Source: Nocardia flavorosea NBRC 108225 (lineage in GTDB: Bacteria; Actinomycetota; Actinomycetes; Mycobacteriales; Mycobacteriaceae). From it: 64,000 nt of DNA. Position numbers and translations under genes: made by a program. The notes beneath the pieces are model-generated. The model searched no databases. It was given only the letters and a program-made list of their open reading frames with translations, and was not told where the DNA came from. The DNA lies in assembly GCF_001613385.1 (NCBI RefSeq), contig NZ_BDCG01000002.1, positions 666,312 to 730,311 of the forward strand, in the 5' to 3' direction. Of this stretch, positions 10,189-18,375 are shown piece by piece (position 1 is the first letter of the stretch; each line of letters opens with the position of its first letter).

Positions 10189-10803
10189 CTATCGAGGAGC
10201 CCGGCGAGGCCAAGCCACCCCCTGCCGATTCTCGACATCGGAGTTGAATCTGCACAGGTAGGCGGCGAATGCGGTCACATCGTCACTATTCCAGTCCTGC
10301 AGGACCTCGGCCACGAACTCCCGGTGGGCGCGACGCTGCTCCGCAAGCCGCTGCCTGCCTCGGTCTGTCAGCTCGTACTTCCGGGCCAGACCGCCGGCAG
10401 GGTCCGGAGTTCTCTGCAGAATTCCTGCGCGCACTGCTGCAGAGGCTTGCCGGGTCAGTGTGGAAGGATTCAGGCCCAGTGCCCCGCTGAGCTCGTTGAT
10501 CGACATCGGTCTCTCGGCGTCGATACGGGACAACAACAGATAGGCGCTCCGGTCCAGCACCGGCTCGCCTCTATGGCGCGAGGCGGTACTGAACCGGCTG
10601 AAGATCATGGTCTCGAACTCGACCAGATCCATCGCATCACCCACGCGCGCATCTCCCTTCCGGCCGGCACGACGATTCGATGGCGTCTTCTCGAAGTCCG
10701 CGGCGCGTAGTTCCGCCGCCACGGACGCGTCGACCTCAGGGGGAGTTGTCGATGGATCGGCGATACGGCTGTCGTCGTCGATGTCGGCGACCGCCCCACG
10801 CAC
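10189..10803 (-). CDS. MarR family transcriptional regulator
   Basis: The protein is a MarR winged-helix regulator: DRSAYLLLSRIDAERPMSINELSGALGLNPSTLTRQ is the winged-helix recognition region, followed by the wing (RTPDPAGGLARKYELTDRG) and the dimer helix, ending WPRRAPR, close to the usual family end. The GTG at 10803 has GAGGAG 5 bases upstream and gives 204 residues with a 57-residue charged N-terminal extension. An internal ATG at 10632 would give the normal 147 residues. It is the last gene of the operon LLM-NTF2-SDR-MarR, only 9 bases after the SDR stop, so it probably controls this operon and may bind the palindrome at 13407-13421. Confidence 0.88.
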   Translation of the reverse strand: MRGAVADIDDDSRIADPSTTPPEVDASVAAELRAADFEKTPSNRRAGRKGDARVGDAMDLVEFETMIFSRFSTASRHRGEPVLDRSAYLLLSRIDAERPMSINELSGALGLNPSTLTRQASAAVRAGILQRTPDPAGGLARKYELTDRGRQRLAEQRRAHREFVAEVLQDWNSDDVTAFAAYLCRFNSDVENRQGVAWPRRAPR

Positions 10804-10812
10804 ATCGGCTCC

Positions 10813-11589
10813 TCAGAGCTTGGGTTCCGCGAGCACTGCACTGACGCCGGCGTCCACCGGCAGTGCGACACCGGTTATCCCCGCGGCATCGGGCGAAGCC
10901 AAGAACGCGACGGCGGCCGCGATGTCCTCGGGTCGCCCGATCCGGCGCAACGGCAACTGGTCGGCGTAGGCATCCAGTCCACCGATCTGCTCCAGGTACG
11001 ACTCAAACGCCGGGGTCCGCACCGAGCCCGGTACCACCGCGTTGACCCGCACTCCGTAGGCACCGGCCTCGACTGCCGCTTCCCGGGTCAACTGGATTAC
11101 GCCGGCCTTCGCGACGCCGTAGTAGGGCACGACGCCGGGCACCTTCCGCACACCCGCCAACGACGCCGTGTTGACGATCGCGCCGCTACGTTGCTCCGCC
11201 ATCACACGCAGGGCGGCGCGGATACCGCGAAACGTGGCACCGAGATTTCCGTCGATACCACGCTGCCAGTCGTCGTCGCCCAGGTCGACGAGCGTTCCCC
11301 GCCTTCCGAAACCGACGTTGTTGTGCAGAACATCGAGCCGCCCGTGGCGCCGGACCGTTCCGTCGACCAATTCGTCCAGGAATTCCGGCTCGAGCACGTC
11401 ACCGGCGATCGCCTCGCCACGGGCGCCCGTGGTCATGATCTCCGCGACGGTCTCCTCCGCCGCGTCCTTGCGTATATCGGCGACGACGACCACCGCACCC
11501 TCGGCTGCGAGACGTAATGCCGCGGCCCGCCCGATTCCTGAACCGGCACCGGTCACGATCGCGACTGTTCCCTCGAACCTGTCCACCAT
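10813..11589 (-). CDS. SDR family oxidoreductase
   Basis: This 258-residue classical short-chain dehydrogenase has the TGAGSGIG cofactor motif near the N-terminus, an Asp at the end of strand 2 (VVADIR) favouring NAD(H), an NNVG motif (normally NNAG), a catalytic Ser-Tyr-Lys set (TAS..., YYGVAK) and a normal C-terminus. GGAGAGGG lies just before the ATG. It sits between the NTF2-like and MarR genes in one operon and probably oxidises or reduces an alcohol/ketone intermediate handled by the LLM monooxygenase encoded upstream. The substrate cannot be read from the sequence. Confidence 0.9.
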   Translation of the reverse strand: MVDRFEGTVAIVTGAGSGIGRAAALRLAAEGAVVVVADIRKDAAEETVAEIMTTGARGEAIAGDVLEPEFLDELVDGTVRRHGRLDVLHNNVGFGRRGTLVDLGDDDWQRGIDGNLGATFRGIRAALRVMAEQRSGAIVNTASLAGVRKVPGVVPYYGVAKAGVIQLTREAAVEAGAYGVRVNAVVPGSVRTPAFESYLEQIGGLDAYADQLPLRRIGRPEDIAAAVAFLASPDAAGITGVALPVDAGVSAVLAEPKL

Positions 11590-11640
11590 GGTCCCTCTCC
11601 TTCCGCGGACAGGTGCCCGCGATGTTTCCTCAGCTCGGTA

Positions 11641-12270
11641 CTAGACTTCACGGCGGTCCATCGGCACCTGCTCCGGAGAACCGTCTGCGGGCCGACCGTG
11701 CCGGTCGTACGTGCCGACCGGATCCGCAGTCAGCGCACCGACGTCGCCTCCGGCCCAGAACGTGCCCCACTCCGGGTCGATCGAGGGCAGCGCTGGACGG
11801 CGTCCTGCCGTCCCCCAGCTGTCGAAACCGACCGCTTGGGGATGCTCCGTGATGTCCGCTGCGTACCAGTGATACTCGCGGCGGCTCTCGAAGAGCCACT
11901 CACCGTCCACTCGCCGATAGTCGTCGTCGTAGCGGATCGCCATAACTATCCAGCGGTCCCCCACCTCGTGCTCCGCACGGCAGTAGACACTCCCCCGGGC
12001 TCGGACCGGACCGTCCGCGCCATCGGGCCCGAGCTCGATCCGATGTCCGCAGATCAGGTGCACCGACCGGTAGAACCACCGCACCTGTGGCTCGATGTAG
12101 GCCTTCAGAGCCTCTCGGCCCGATCCGTGTCTGCCCATATTCACATCGGGCACGAACAGCTGCGTCCACGCATCGATATCGCGCCGGTCCACCGCGAGGG
12201 CGTAGCGAATGGGTAGCTGCCCGATCTCCCATTGGGCTTCGAGCCGGGCCAGCCTCGCAGCGTCGCTCAT
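11641..12270 (-). CDS. NTF2-like (SnoaL/DUF4440-type) protein
   Basis: This 209-residue protein has the NTF2-like cone fold signature: an N-terminal helix (EAQWEIGQLPIRYALAVDRRD), WTQLFVPDVNM, a middle helix, then long beta strands (GSVYCRAEHEVGDRWIVMAIRYDDDYRRVDGEW and ESRREYHWYAADI). Such proteins act as small-molecule isomerases, dehydratases or hydrolases, or bind substrates, in catabolic operons. A C-terminal tail of about 60 residues, Pro/Gly/Trp-rich, follows the fold. The start codon overlaps the stop of the LLM gene by 4 bases, indicating tight co-expression. Confidence 0.85.
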   Translation of the reverse strand: MSDAARLARLEAQWEIGQLPIRYALAVDRRDIDAWTQLFVPDVNMGRHGSGREALKAYIEPQVRWFYRSVHLICGHRIELGPDGADGPVRARGSVYCRAEHEVGDRWIVMAIRYDDDYRRVDGEWLFESRREYHWYAADITEHPQAVGFDSWGTAGRRPALPSIDPEWGTFWAGGDVGALTADPVGTYDRHGRPADGSPEQVPMDRREV

Positions 12271-13286
12271 CGGGTAACTCCTGCGGTTTCGTGCTCGGTA
12301 CTCGGCTTGATCTCACGCAACAACGGCGCCAGGTCCGTCGCGACGGCACGAATATTCGCCGCCACCTGGTCGGCCTGCATCCCGGGTAGGGCCGCCCAGA
12401 AGTACACCGTGTCGACCGGCGCCCCGGCGGTGAAGTCGCGCACGAATTCGGCGACCTCGGCAGCTGTGCCGAAGACGAAATAGTCGGTGGATGTCCGGCC
12501 GCGGGGCCGCCGGTCGCGGAGCACGTCCGGATCGACCGGCTTGTACGGCGGCAGATCGGAATACCCCATCCGCCCGTGCAGCCGGTAGGAGTTCGCCTGC
12601 TCGGCGAGGTGCTCGCGGACGATCGGCCAGTCCCGCTCGGGGTCGTCGCTGATCCACGCCTGAATACCACCGCCCATGCGCGCGATCGAAGGATCGTGCC
12701 CACCTTCGATCAGGCCGAGTCGATAGGGCTCCCAGTTCCGCGCATCGGGTGACAGCAGAAACTCGCCCAGGCGCCCCGCGCGACGCGCACCCTTCGGTCC
12801 GAGGTAGCCCATCCAGATCGGTACACGGGGTTGAGCCGGCGAGGGCGTGACGGCGCGACTCGACCACAACTCTCGAATGCGCCGAGCCCGATCGTCGTTG
12901 ACTCCGTACCGGGTTCCCAGGTCGGCGTGGTAGAGATCGAACTCGGGCGGGCGATACCCCGCGCCGAGTCCCAGATCGAGCCGGCCGCCGCTGAGCAGAT
13001 CGACGACGGCCGCTTGCTCGGCCAGTTCGGCCGCTTCGTGCAGTGGCGCCACGACCACCCCGGTGCCCAGTCGAACCCTGCGGGTGCGGGCCGCCGCGGC
13101 ACCGAGCAAGGTCAACGGCGCCGGTAGGTAGTCGTCGGAGAAGCCGTGGTGCTCGGTCACCCAGATGCTGTCGAGGCCCTGGTGCTCGATCTCCTCGCAC
13201 AACTCCGGGAACGCCCCGTACAACTCGACGGGATCGCGTCGCCACTTCATCGGGTTACGCATGTCGAAGTAGACACCAACGTCCAC
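12267..13286 (-). CDS. LLM class flavin-dependent oxidoreductase (luciferase-like monooxygenase)
   Basis: This 339-residue (beta/alpha)8-barrel protein of the bacterial luciferase family carries the typical SIWVTEHHGFSDDYLPAPL and TGVVVAPLHEAAELAEQ segments and SGGRLDLGLGAGYRPPEF. These enzymes use FMNH2 or F420H2 to oxygenate substrates, including Baeyer-Villiger oxidations and desulphonations. Translation begins at GTG 13286, with AAGGGGAAG just upstream. It is the first gene of the LLM-NTF2-SDR-MarR operon and lies next to LuxC-like and LuxE-like genes, which gives the cluster a lux-like composition. No separate flavin reductase gene is nearby. Confidence 0.9.
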   Translation of the reverse strand: MDVGVYFDMRNPMKWRRDPVELYGAFPELCEEIEHQGLDSIWVTEHHGFSDDYLPAPLTLLGAAAARTRRVRLGTGVVVAPLHEAAELAEQAAVVDLLSGGRLDLGLGAGYRPPEFDLYHADLGTRYGVNDDRARRIRELWSSRAVTPSPAQPRVPIWMGYLGPKGARRAGRLGEFLLSPDARNWEPYRLGLIEGGHDPSIARMGGGIQAWISDDPERDWPIVREHLAEQANSYRLHGRMGYSDLPPYKPVDPDVLRDRRPRGRTSTDYFVFGTAAEVAEFVRDFTAGAPVDTVYFWAALPGMQADQVAANIRAVATDLAPLLREIKPSTEHETAGVTR

Positions 13287-13398
13287 AGGACTTCCCCTTT
13301 CACCGGGCCGAGGCCCGGGTGCCGACGCTTATTCGATCCGCTCGGGGGCTGAGGCGCGGGGCAACGTGCCACGCATCTCTCGGCCGCCCACCCACCGC

Positions 13399-13421
13399 AT
13401 AATAGCTAACTAATTGAGTTA
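13399..13421 (-). promoter_or_regulatory. Probable promoter and operator of the LLM operon
   Basis: On the minus strand TATTAT (13404-13399) is a good -10 box, and directly upstream of it lies the inverted repeat TAACT-AATTG-AGTTA (13407-13421). A palindrome in the promoter core fits repression by the MarR protein encoded at the end of the same operon. The stretch stands out as AT-rich in high-GC DNA. Confidence 0.5.
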
Positions 13422-13578
13422 TTTCACATGCGGGGTTTCCGGCCCGAAATGCCACCGCCACGCATACGGGGCCGGTTGCGGTCGTGAAACGACGCCCCGA
13501 ACCTCGATACCCGCGGCATGGCCAGGCCCAGCGCCGCCGGCAACCGGCGCACTTCGGCACGCCGATGAACGCGCTACC

Positions 13579-14973
13579 TCAGCCCTCGTCGTTGACCCAG
13601 CGGACGAACCGCGCGAGTGGCATGAATCCGTCGTGTGGCAGGCCTTGCTCCACACCGCCGGCTCCACCGAGTTCCACGATCCGCTGCACCCCCATGGCAG
13701 CGAGCGGGTCGCGCAACCGTTCCTTGCGGTGCGGCGGATACACCCCGACTGTCTGGGTGGCGACATTCGCAAACGTCACCGCGTCGCTCAGATCCGCGAC
13801 CGGGACAACGTTGACCGTCCGCATATCGGGGTGGAAGTCGACCGGGTCCTCGGAGCGGATCACCACCCCGGACCCCGCGTAATCACCCCAGACCCGGTAG
13901 AAATCGTCCAGTCCCCGCAGGCCTTCGATCTCCTCCCGCAGATCGGGTCCGAGCGGCCGGCCCGCAGCGCTGGCGGTAGGGCGGGCCACTCCCATCCGTT
14001 CACAGAGAAGTGCGCAGTAGCGATCGGCGTCCTCCGTGGTTCCTTCGATGAACTGGAACCGGGACGCGGCGCAGGCCTGCTGCTCTACCAGGGTCGCGTC
14101 TGTCGCGGCGCGATCGGCCACAGCCCGAAGCGTTTCTTCCGAATCGAAGGCCTCGCGCCCGATCAGCGAAATCGAGGTCTTCGGATCGAAGGCGACGAGC
14201 TCGAAACCCGGACCGATGTACTTCTGCGCGTTGACGATCGTCGAACCGCCGCCCCATGCGACCAGTTTGTCGAAGAACTGCGGGCGGAACAGCGTGCCCT
14301 CGATCTTCGCATCGCCGCCACGCCAGTAGGCGGCCGAGAACGAACGCGTGACCGGATGCCCCGGCGCCACCGCGGCGAGCGCCCGCAACAGCGCAGGGGC
14401 GGTGAAGAGATCGTTCGAGGGAATCTTGATCAGGTTCAGTCCCTTGATCAGTGCGCCGCGAACGATCGTCTGCGCGGCGACACCGGGCGCATTACCCGCG
14501 ATGACATGAACGAGGCGCGGCGGAAAAGCTCGTACCCGATGCGTTCGCCCACTGGGCGTATCGGTGATCACCCGCCAGCCGTCGATGACGTCCTTACCAC
14601 CGAGTTCGTTATCGATCTGGAATTCCATGGACCGGCGCGTGAACACCTTGGGCAGATTTTCGTAGGACCGTTCGACCACCTCTGCGGGCAACGGGCTGGT
14701 CCGCTTGGCGAACACCATCGCCTTCGCGAACTCTCCGTCCACATCTTTCGCGATCCACTGTCCGACCTCGGCCAGCACATCGATGATCTCGTCGACAGGT
14801 ACATCGAAGGCGGGTCCCGGTTCGGCGCGGGTCCAGACGAGCTGGGTGAGATCCAGTTCGGGAGTCGCGAATCGACCCGTGCCCCGGCCGTACGTCAGGG
14901 CGGACCCGCTTTCTATCCGGCCCTTCACGATGTGGGGAACGGCAACCGGGCTGCTGTCCTGTGTGGTGGTCAT
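13579..14973 (-). CDS. LuxC-like acyl-CoA reductase
   Basis: This 464-residue protein of the LuxC (acyl-CoA reductase) family is related to aldehyde dehydrogenases. Visible features are LVHVIAGNAPGVAAQT (cofactor/loop region), KIPSNDLFTAP, AAYWRGGDAKIEG, ISLIGREAF and EQQACAASR, where the Cys corresponds to the acyl-accepting Cys of LuxC. The start was set at ATG 14973, which shares ATGA with the stop of the upstream LuxE-like gene; a longer frame exists but its extra 42 residues are low-complexity Arg-rich. Family role: NAD(P)H reduction of an acyl group, delivered as acyl-AMP/acyl-enzyme, to an aldehyde. Confidence 0.88.
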   Translation of the reverse strand: MTTTQDSSPVAVPHIVKGRIESGSALTYGRGTGRFATPELDLTQLVWTRAEPGPAFDVPVDEIIDVLAEVGQWIAKDVDGEFAKAMVFAKRTSPLPAEVVERSYENLPKVFTRRSMEFQIDNELGGKDVIDGWRVITDTPSGRTHRVRAFPPRLVHVIAGNAPGVAAQTIVRGALIKGLNLIKIPSNDLFTAPALLRALAAVAPGHPVTRSFSAAYWRGGDAKIEGTLFRPQFFDKLVAWGGGSTIVNAQKYIGPGFELVAFDPKTSISLIGREAFDSEETLRAVADRAATDATLVEQQACAASRFQFIEGTTEDADRYCALLCERMGVARPTASAAGRPLGPDLREEIEGLRGLDDFYRVWGDYAGSGVVIRSEDPVDFHPDMRTVNVVPVADLSDAVTFANVATQTVGVYPPHRKERLRDPLAAMGVQRIVELGGAGGVEQGLPHDGFMPLARFVRWVNDEG

Positions 14974-16343
14974 GAGCCGACTACTCCTCGAATGTAGGCG
15001 TCGATGGTTCCGGCGCAGCCGATATGGTCGTCCTGGCCGGGCCGCGCGAACCGGGCGATGTTGTCCAGCAGGGTTTTTCCCGGTCGTCCACATGGGCATC
15101 GGCCGGACAGGTCGATCGTCACCTTGTCTCCGGTGATGATGCCGCCCCAGCGGCCTTCGACACCGAGGTCGAGGAAGGCGAACCGCGCTTCGAGCCGCCC
15201 GTTCACGGCGTCGTCCGGGCCGAGCAGACGCTCACCGTTCTCGTCGAGCGGCAGCACGATGAGTCCGGGGGCGACGTGATACCGGCCGCCATCGCACATG
15301 GGCAGTGCCTGGGAAAGCTCCGTCATGCCGTAGGTGCCGGTCCGTACGACGTCCCCCCAGAAGCGCGCCACCTGATCCTTGTAGTCGGCCGGCAAGGCGA
15401 CGCCCTTCACACCGCCCCCTGCGGAGACGATCGATTCGGGATGGAACTCGCCGTCGCCGATCCCGAGTTCGCGGGCCCGCTCCATGATCGCCATATGCTG
15501 GGCCCAGAGACCACTCACGCAGATCGGCTGGTCGCGATGTGCCAGCAAAGTATCGATGAACTTGTCGAGATCTGCCCGCATGCGAGCGGATTTCGCGGCG
15601 TCCGCCGACTCCCTCTCGGCGATCTCGTCGGGAGTTGCCGTTCCCGCCGCCATTTTCGTACGGAACGCCGCTGCCTTGCTGACCTCGGAGATCAGCAACG
15701 GCTCATCCGACAGCGCGTGCACCGCACCGGGGCGAGCCCAGTTCTCGACACCCGTATGAAAGGCCTCGACGGCGCTGGTACGCCCGAACGACGGCCCCAT
15801 CCAGAACAGGACGTGGTCGTTGTCCGACCGGACGCGCGGCCAGCCGTGGGTGTATTTGAAGTGACGTGTTTTGCGCGCCCGGTCCGCCATCGTGTGGTTG
15901 AGGAACGACACTTTTCCGCTCGTCCCGCTGGTCGCGATCACCGCGTGCCCGGCAGCCCACAATCGCTCGAGCCAGTCGTCGACGTCGGAGACTCCCTCGA
16001 TATCCACGTCCGAGAAATCGTCCGCGGACAATGTCGACAGCCACTGGAGCATCTTGTCCCAGCGACCCTTGTCGTAGAACGATTGCGGATAGGACTTGTA
16101 CGCCGTGTGGGTGAACAGCAGCGGGACGATATCCGCGTAGGACCGGATGACGTCCACCCCGGCGTCCGTTGCGCGTTTGTCCAGCAGCGATATCCGGTGG
16201 CGTTGCCGCTGGAACAGGTCGTCGGCCGCAGCGATCCGTTCGGCGTCGAGGTCGTCTCCGGTGAATGCGAAAGCCCTCTCGGGGTCTTCTATGAGGTTCA
16301 GCAAATCCATACGTGTCTTCGACAAGGACATTTCCCCTGACAT
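14970..16343 (-). CDS. LuxE-like acyl-protein synthetase / AMP-binding enzyme
   Basis: This 457-residue adenylating enzyme resembles LuxE and PaaK. It has the P-loop-like VIATSGTSGKVSFLN, the TGTYGMTELSQALPMC segment (YGxTE adenylate-binding motif), the TGDKV motif and a C-terminal Cys motif, CPCGRPG. It is longer than typical LuxE (about 370). The likely role is activation of a carboxylic acid to acyl-AMP and transfer to the LuxC-like partner, whose gene overlaps by 4 bases, so the pair forms an acid-to-aldehyde reductase. An internal ATG at 16331, preceded by AGGGGAA, is an alternative start. Confidence 0.85.
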   Translation of the reverse strand: MSGEMSLSKTRMDLLNLIEDPERAFAFTGDDLDAERIAAADDLFQRQRHRISLLDKRATDAGVDVIRSYADIVPLLFTHTAYKSYPQSFYDKGRWDKMLQWLSTLSADDFSDVDIEGVSDVDDWLERLWAAGHAVIATSGTSGKVSFLNHTMADRARKTRHFKYTHGWPRVRSDNDHVLFWMGPSFGRTSAVEAFHTGVENWARPGAVHALSDEPLLISEVSKAAAFRTKMAAGTATPDEIAERESADAAKSARMRADLDKFIDTLLAHRDQPICVSGLWAQHMAIMERARELGIGDGEFHPESIVSAGGGVKGVALPADYKDQVARFWGDVVRTGTYGMTELSQALPMCDGGRYHVAPGLIVLPLDENGERLLGPDDAVNGRLEARFAFLDLGVEGRWGGIITGDKVTIDLSGRCPCGRPGKTLLDNIARFARPGQDDHIGCAGTIDAYIRGVVGS

Positions 16344-16753
16344 CGGGCACCGGCGATCGGTGCGTGTCTTCTGATTCGGTCCCGCGCCGGAGCCGGGGCG
16401 CAGTAAAGCGATGTGTCGGTCACGGAGAGCCCGGGGCCACTTCCGATAATGAGATAATTTATTCGGAAATTTCGGGCATTCGAGGAGTGAACCGGGGAAC
16501 CTTGTTCCGCTAGGGGCATCTACCGGCGCGGGCGAATCTTCTCGACCCAGGCCCTGCCGCGGTGGGCAATACGAGCCCCTCGAGCACTGAGCAAACCCTC
16601 GACCGCTGCCGCATGCAGGACCGCACCATACGCCGGCCGCGGCCGCGGCACCGTGTACGGTCGCACTCTCCCCGGCACCACAGCGGCGTGGCCTTCACTC
16701 GCGGCCCCCGGGCGAGCCGTGCGGATTTCGCACCCAGGAAATAGGAGGTCACT
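16344..16753. other. Divergent promoter region between LuxE-like and GntR genes
   Basis: These 410 bases carry an AT-rich patch at 16447-16465 (around GATAATTTATTC), suited to divergent promoters, and the GntR ribosome site AGGAGG at 16743-16748. On the minus strand 16520-16680 stays open and ends ARIAHRGRAWVEKIRPRR with TAG. That tail looks like a possible gene remnant but is Arg-rich, so I do not call it a gene. Confidence 0.4.
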
Positions 16754-17500
16754 ATGGCAGACCGGCGGCAGGGCACCGGGCCGGCACATCAACTGGTGTC
16801 CCGGGAACTGCGCGCCGCCATCGCGGCAGGCAACTACCGTAACGGCGTCAGTCTGCCGACCGAGGCGGAACTCGCGCGGCAGCATGGGGTGAGCCGCCAG
16901 ACCGTCCGACGCGCGTTCCAGGACCTCGTCGCCGATGGCACCGTCTATCGCGTCCCCGGCCGCGGAACATTCGTCACCGAGTCCGGCGGCCGCTACCTTC
17001 GCCACCACGGCTCCATCGAAGACCTGATGAATCTGTCCTCCGACACCACGATGGAAGTACTCACACCCCTACGCCGCCGCGTCGATACCGCCGCTGCCGG
17101 CCGGCTGCGACTCGACAGCGACGTGGTGTACACGGTCACATTCCGTCGCATCCATGAGGGCGTTCCGTTCGTCCTGACCACGGTGCACCTACCCGAGCAC
17201 ATCGCCCGGCATATCGTCGACCGCACCGAACTCGGGGTCGGCGGGCGAAGTTCGCACACCGTGATCGGTCTGCTCGAACCCCGGCTCACCAACCCGATCC
17301 TCGAGGCCGCGCAGTCGATCACAGTATCTGCGGCCGACACCGAAACGGCAGCCGCCCTCGACTGCGAACCCGGCCATCCGACACTCCGGGTCGACCGCCT
17401 GTACTCCGATACCACCGGGCAAGTGGTGGACCTGTCGATCAGCCACTTCCTGCCGGAGCACTACACCTACCGGGTGACTCTGCGCCGCAGCACGCCCTGA
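16754..17500 (+). CDS. GntR family regulator with UTRA ligand domain
   Basis: This 248-residue protein has an N-terminal winged helix (GVSLPTEAELARQHGVSRQTVRRAFQDLVADG-like region, residues about 10-75, ending GRGTFV), then a UTRA effector domain (about 85-245) with LRVDRLYSDTTGQVVDLSISHFLPEHYTY at the end. GntR/HutC-type regulators respond to small metabolites and usually repress the neighbouring catabolic operon. AGGAGG lies 5 bases before the ATG. It is divergent from the LuxE/LuxC-like genes and is their most likely regulator. Confidence 0.92.
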   Translation: MADRRQGTGPAHQLVSRELRAAIAAGNYRNGVSLPTEAELARQHGVSRQTVRRAFQDLVADGTVYRVPGRGTFVTESGGRYLRHHGSIEDLMNLSSDTTMEVLTPLRRRVDTAAAGRLRLDSDVVYTVTFRRIHEGVPFVLTTVHLPEHIARHIVDRTELGVGGRSSHTVIGLLEPRLTNPILEAAQSITVSAADTETAAALDCEPGHPTLRVDRLYSDTTGQVVDLSISHFLPEHYTYRVTLRRSTP

Positions 17501-17647
17501 CCGCTACCCGATCAGCTCATGCCCGTTCGAACCGGCAGTTGCCTGTGGCGGAACGATGTTCCTGCGCGGCATACGAGCGCTTCCCCTGGGCCGGCGAACC
17601 ATTTTAGATATAGTAAAACGAAATACCTACTCTGAGGCGGTGGTGCT

Positions 17648-18296
17648 GTGACCATGAGCAGGCAAACAGCCGCTCCACACCTCGCCCAGAGCGCAGACCA
17701 TACCGACATGGGCGTCGCGCTCGTTACCGCTGCGTGGCAGGTGCTCGAACGCTCCGGCTACCGGTCTCTCAAGATCCGCCAGATCCTCGACGCATCACGA
17801 TGTTCCGCCGGCGTCTTCTACCGCCGCTTCCCGAGCAAAGCCCATCTGATGCTCGCGCTGATGCGAACGCAGTCCGAGCACGCTGTGCGGACCGTCGCCG
17901 AACAACTCAGCGGCACCGATGACCCGTGCGAGCAACTGACCGACTGGCTGCGGTTCCATATAGAGGTGCTCTACGACCGTCGTCGTCGGTCACGGGCCCT
18001 GATGTTCGCCGATACGGATTTCCTGGCCGCCCTCCCGGATGCTCCCCGGGAGCACAGTGTACGACCTACTCGTCGATGTCGCCCGACGGGGCGCGCGGTG
18101 CGGCGTCTTCGCTACAGCCGACCCGGACGGTGGCGCGGACGCGATATATCGACTCGTCCGCGGCCTCGTCTACGACCCACTGGCAATCGAGCCGACCGAC
18201 CCCTTCGAAGTAACGCTTCTGCGGACACGATCTCATGCTTTCCAGTTACTCCACTGCACGCGGGAGGTATCCGGCGCCTACGACAGCCGCAAGTGA
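17648..18296 (+). pseudogene. TetR family regulator, frameshifted
   Basis: The first frame encodes a TetR DNA-binding domain (YRSLKIRQILDASRCSAGVF, YRRFPSKAHLMLALMRTQ) and then the start of the ligand domain. Homology-like sequence stops at 18040-18050 and resumes in the next frame (STVYDLLVDVARRGARCGV... to DSRK, TGA 18294-18296). Removing one base from the CCCCGGG run at 18044-18050 restores one frame of about 215 residues, the same length as the related TetR at 56578-57225, which shares SLKIRQ and YRRFPSKAHL. It is either a genuine inactivating mutation or a sequencing/assembly error at a homopolymer. If read unshifted, the protein ends in about 110 unrelated residues. Confidence 0.75.
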
Positions 18297-18375
18297 GCCG
18301 GCCCTTCCAGAACCCGGCAATGAGGGACCGCGCGGCACATCATTCTTCGAACGCAGAACGGAAGGAAAGCCCATA

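Noticed and set aside
10189..16343. Bioluminescence (lux) operon
   Set aside because: Only one LLM monooxygenase is present and LuxB, LuxD and LuxG are absent; the LLM resembles general flavin monooxygenases. The set is lux-like in composition only.
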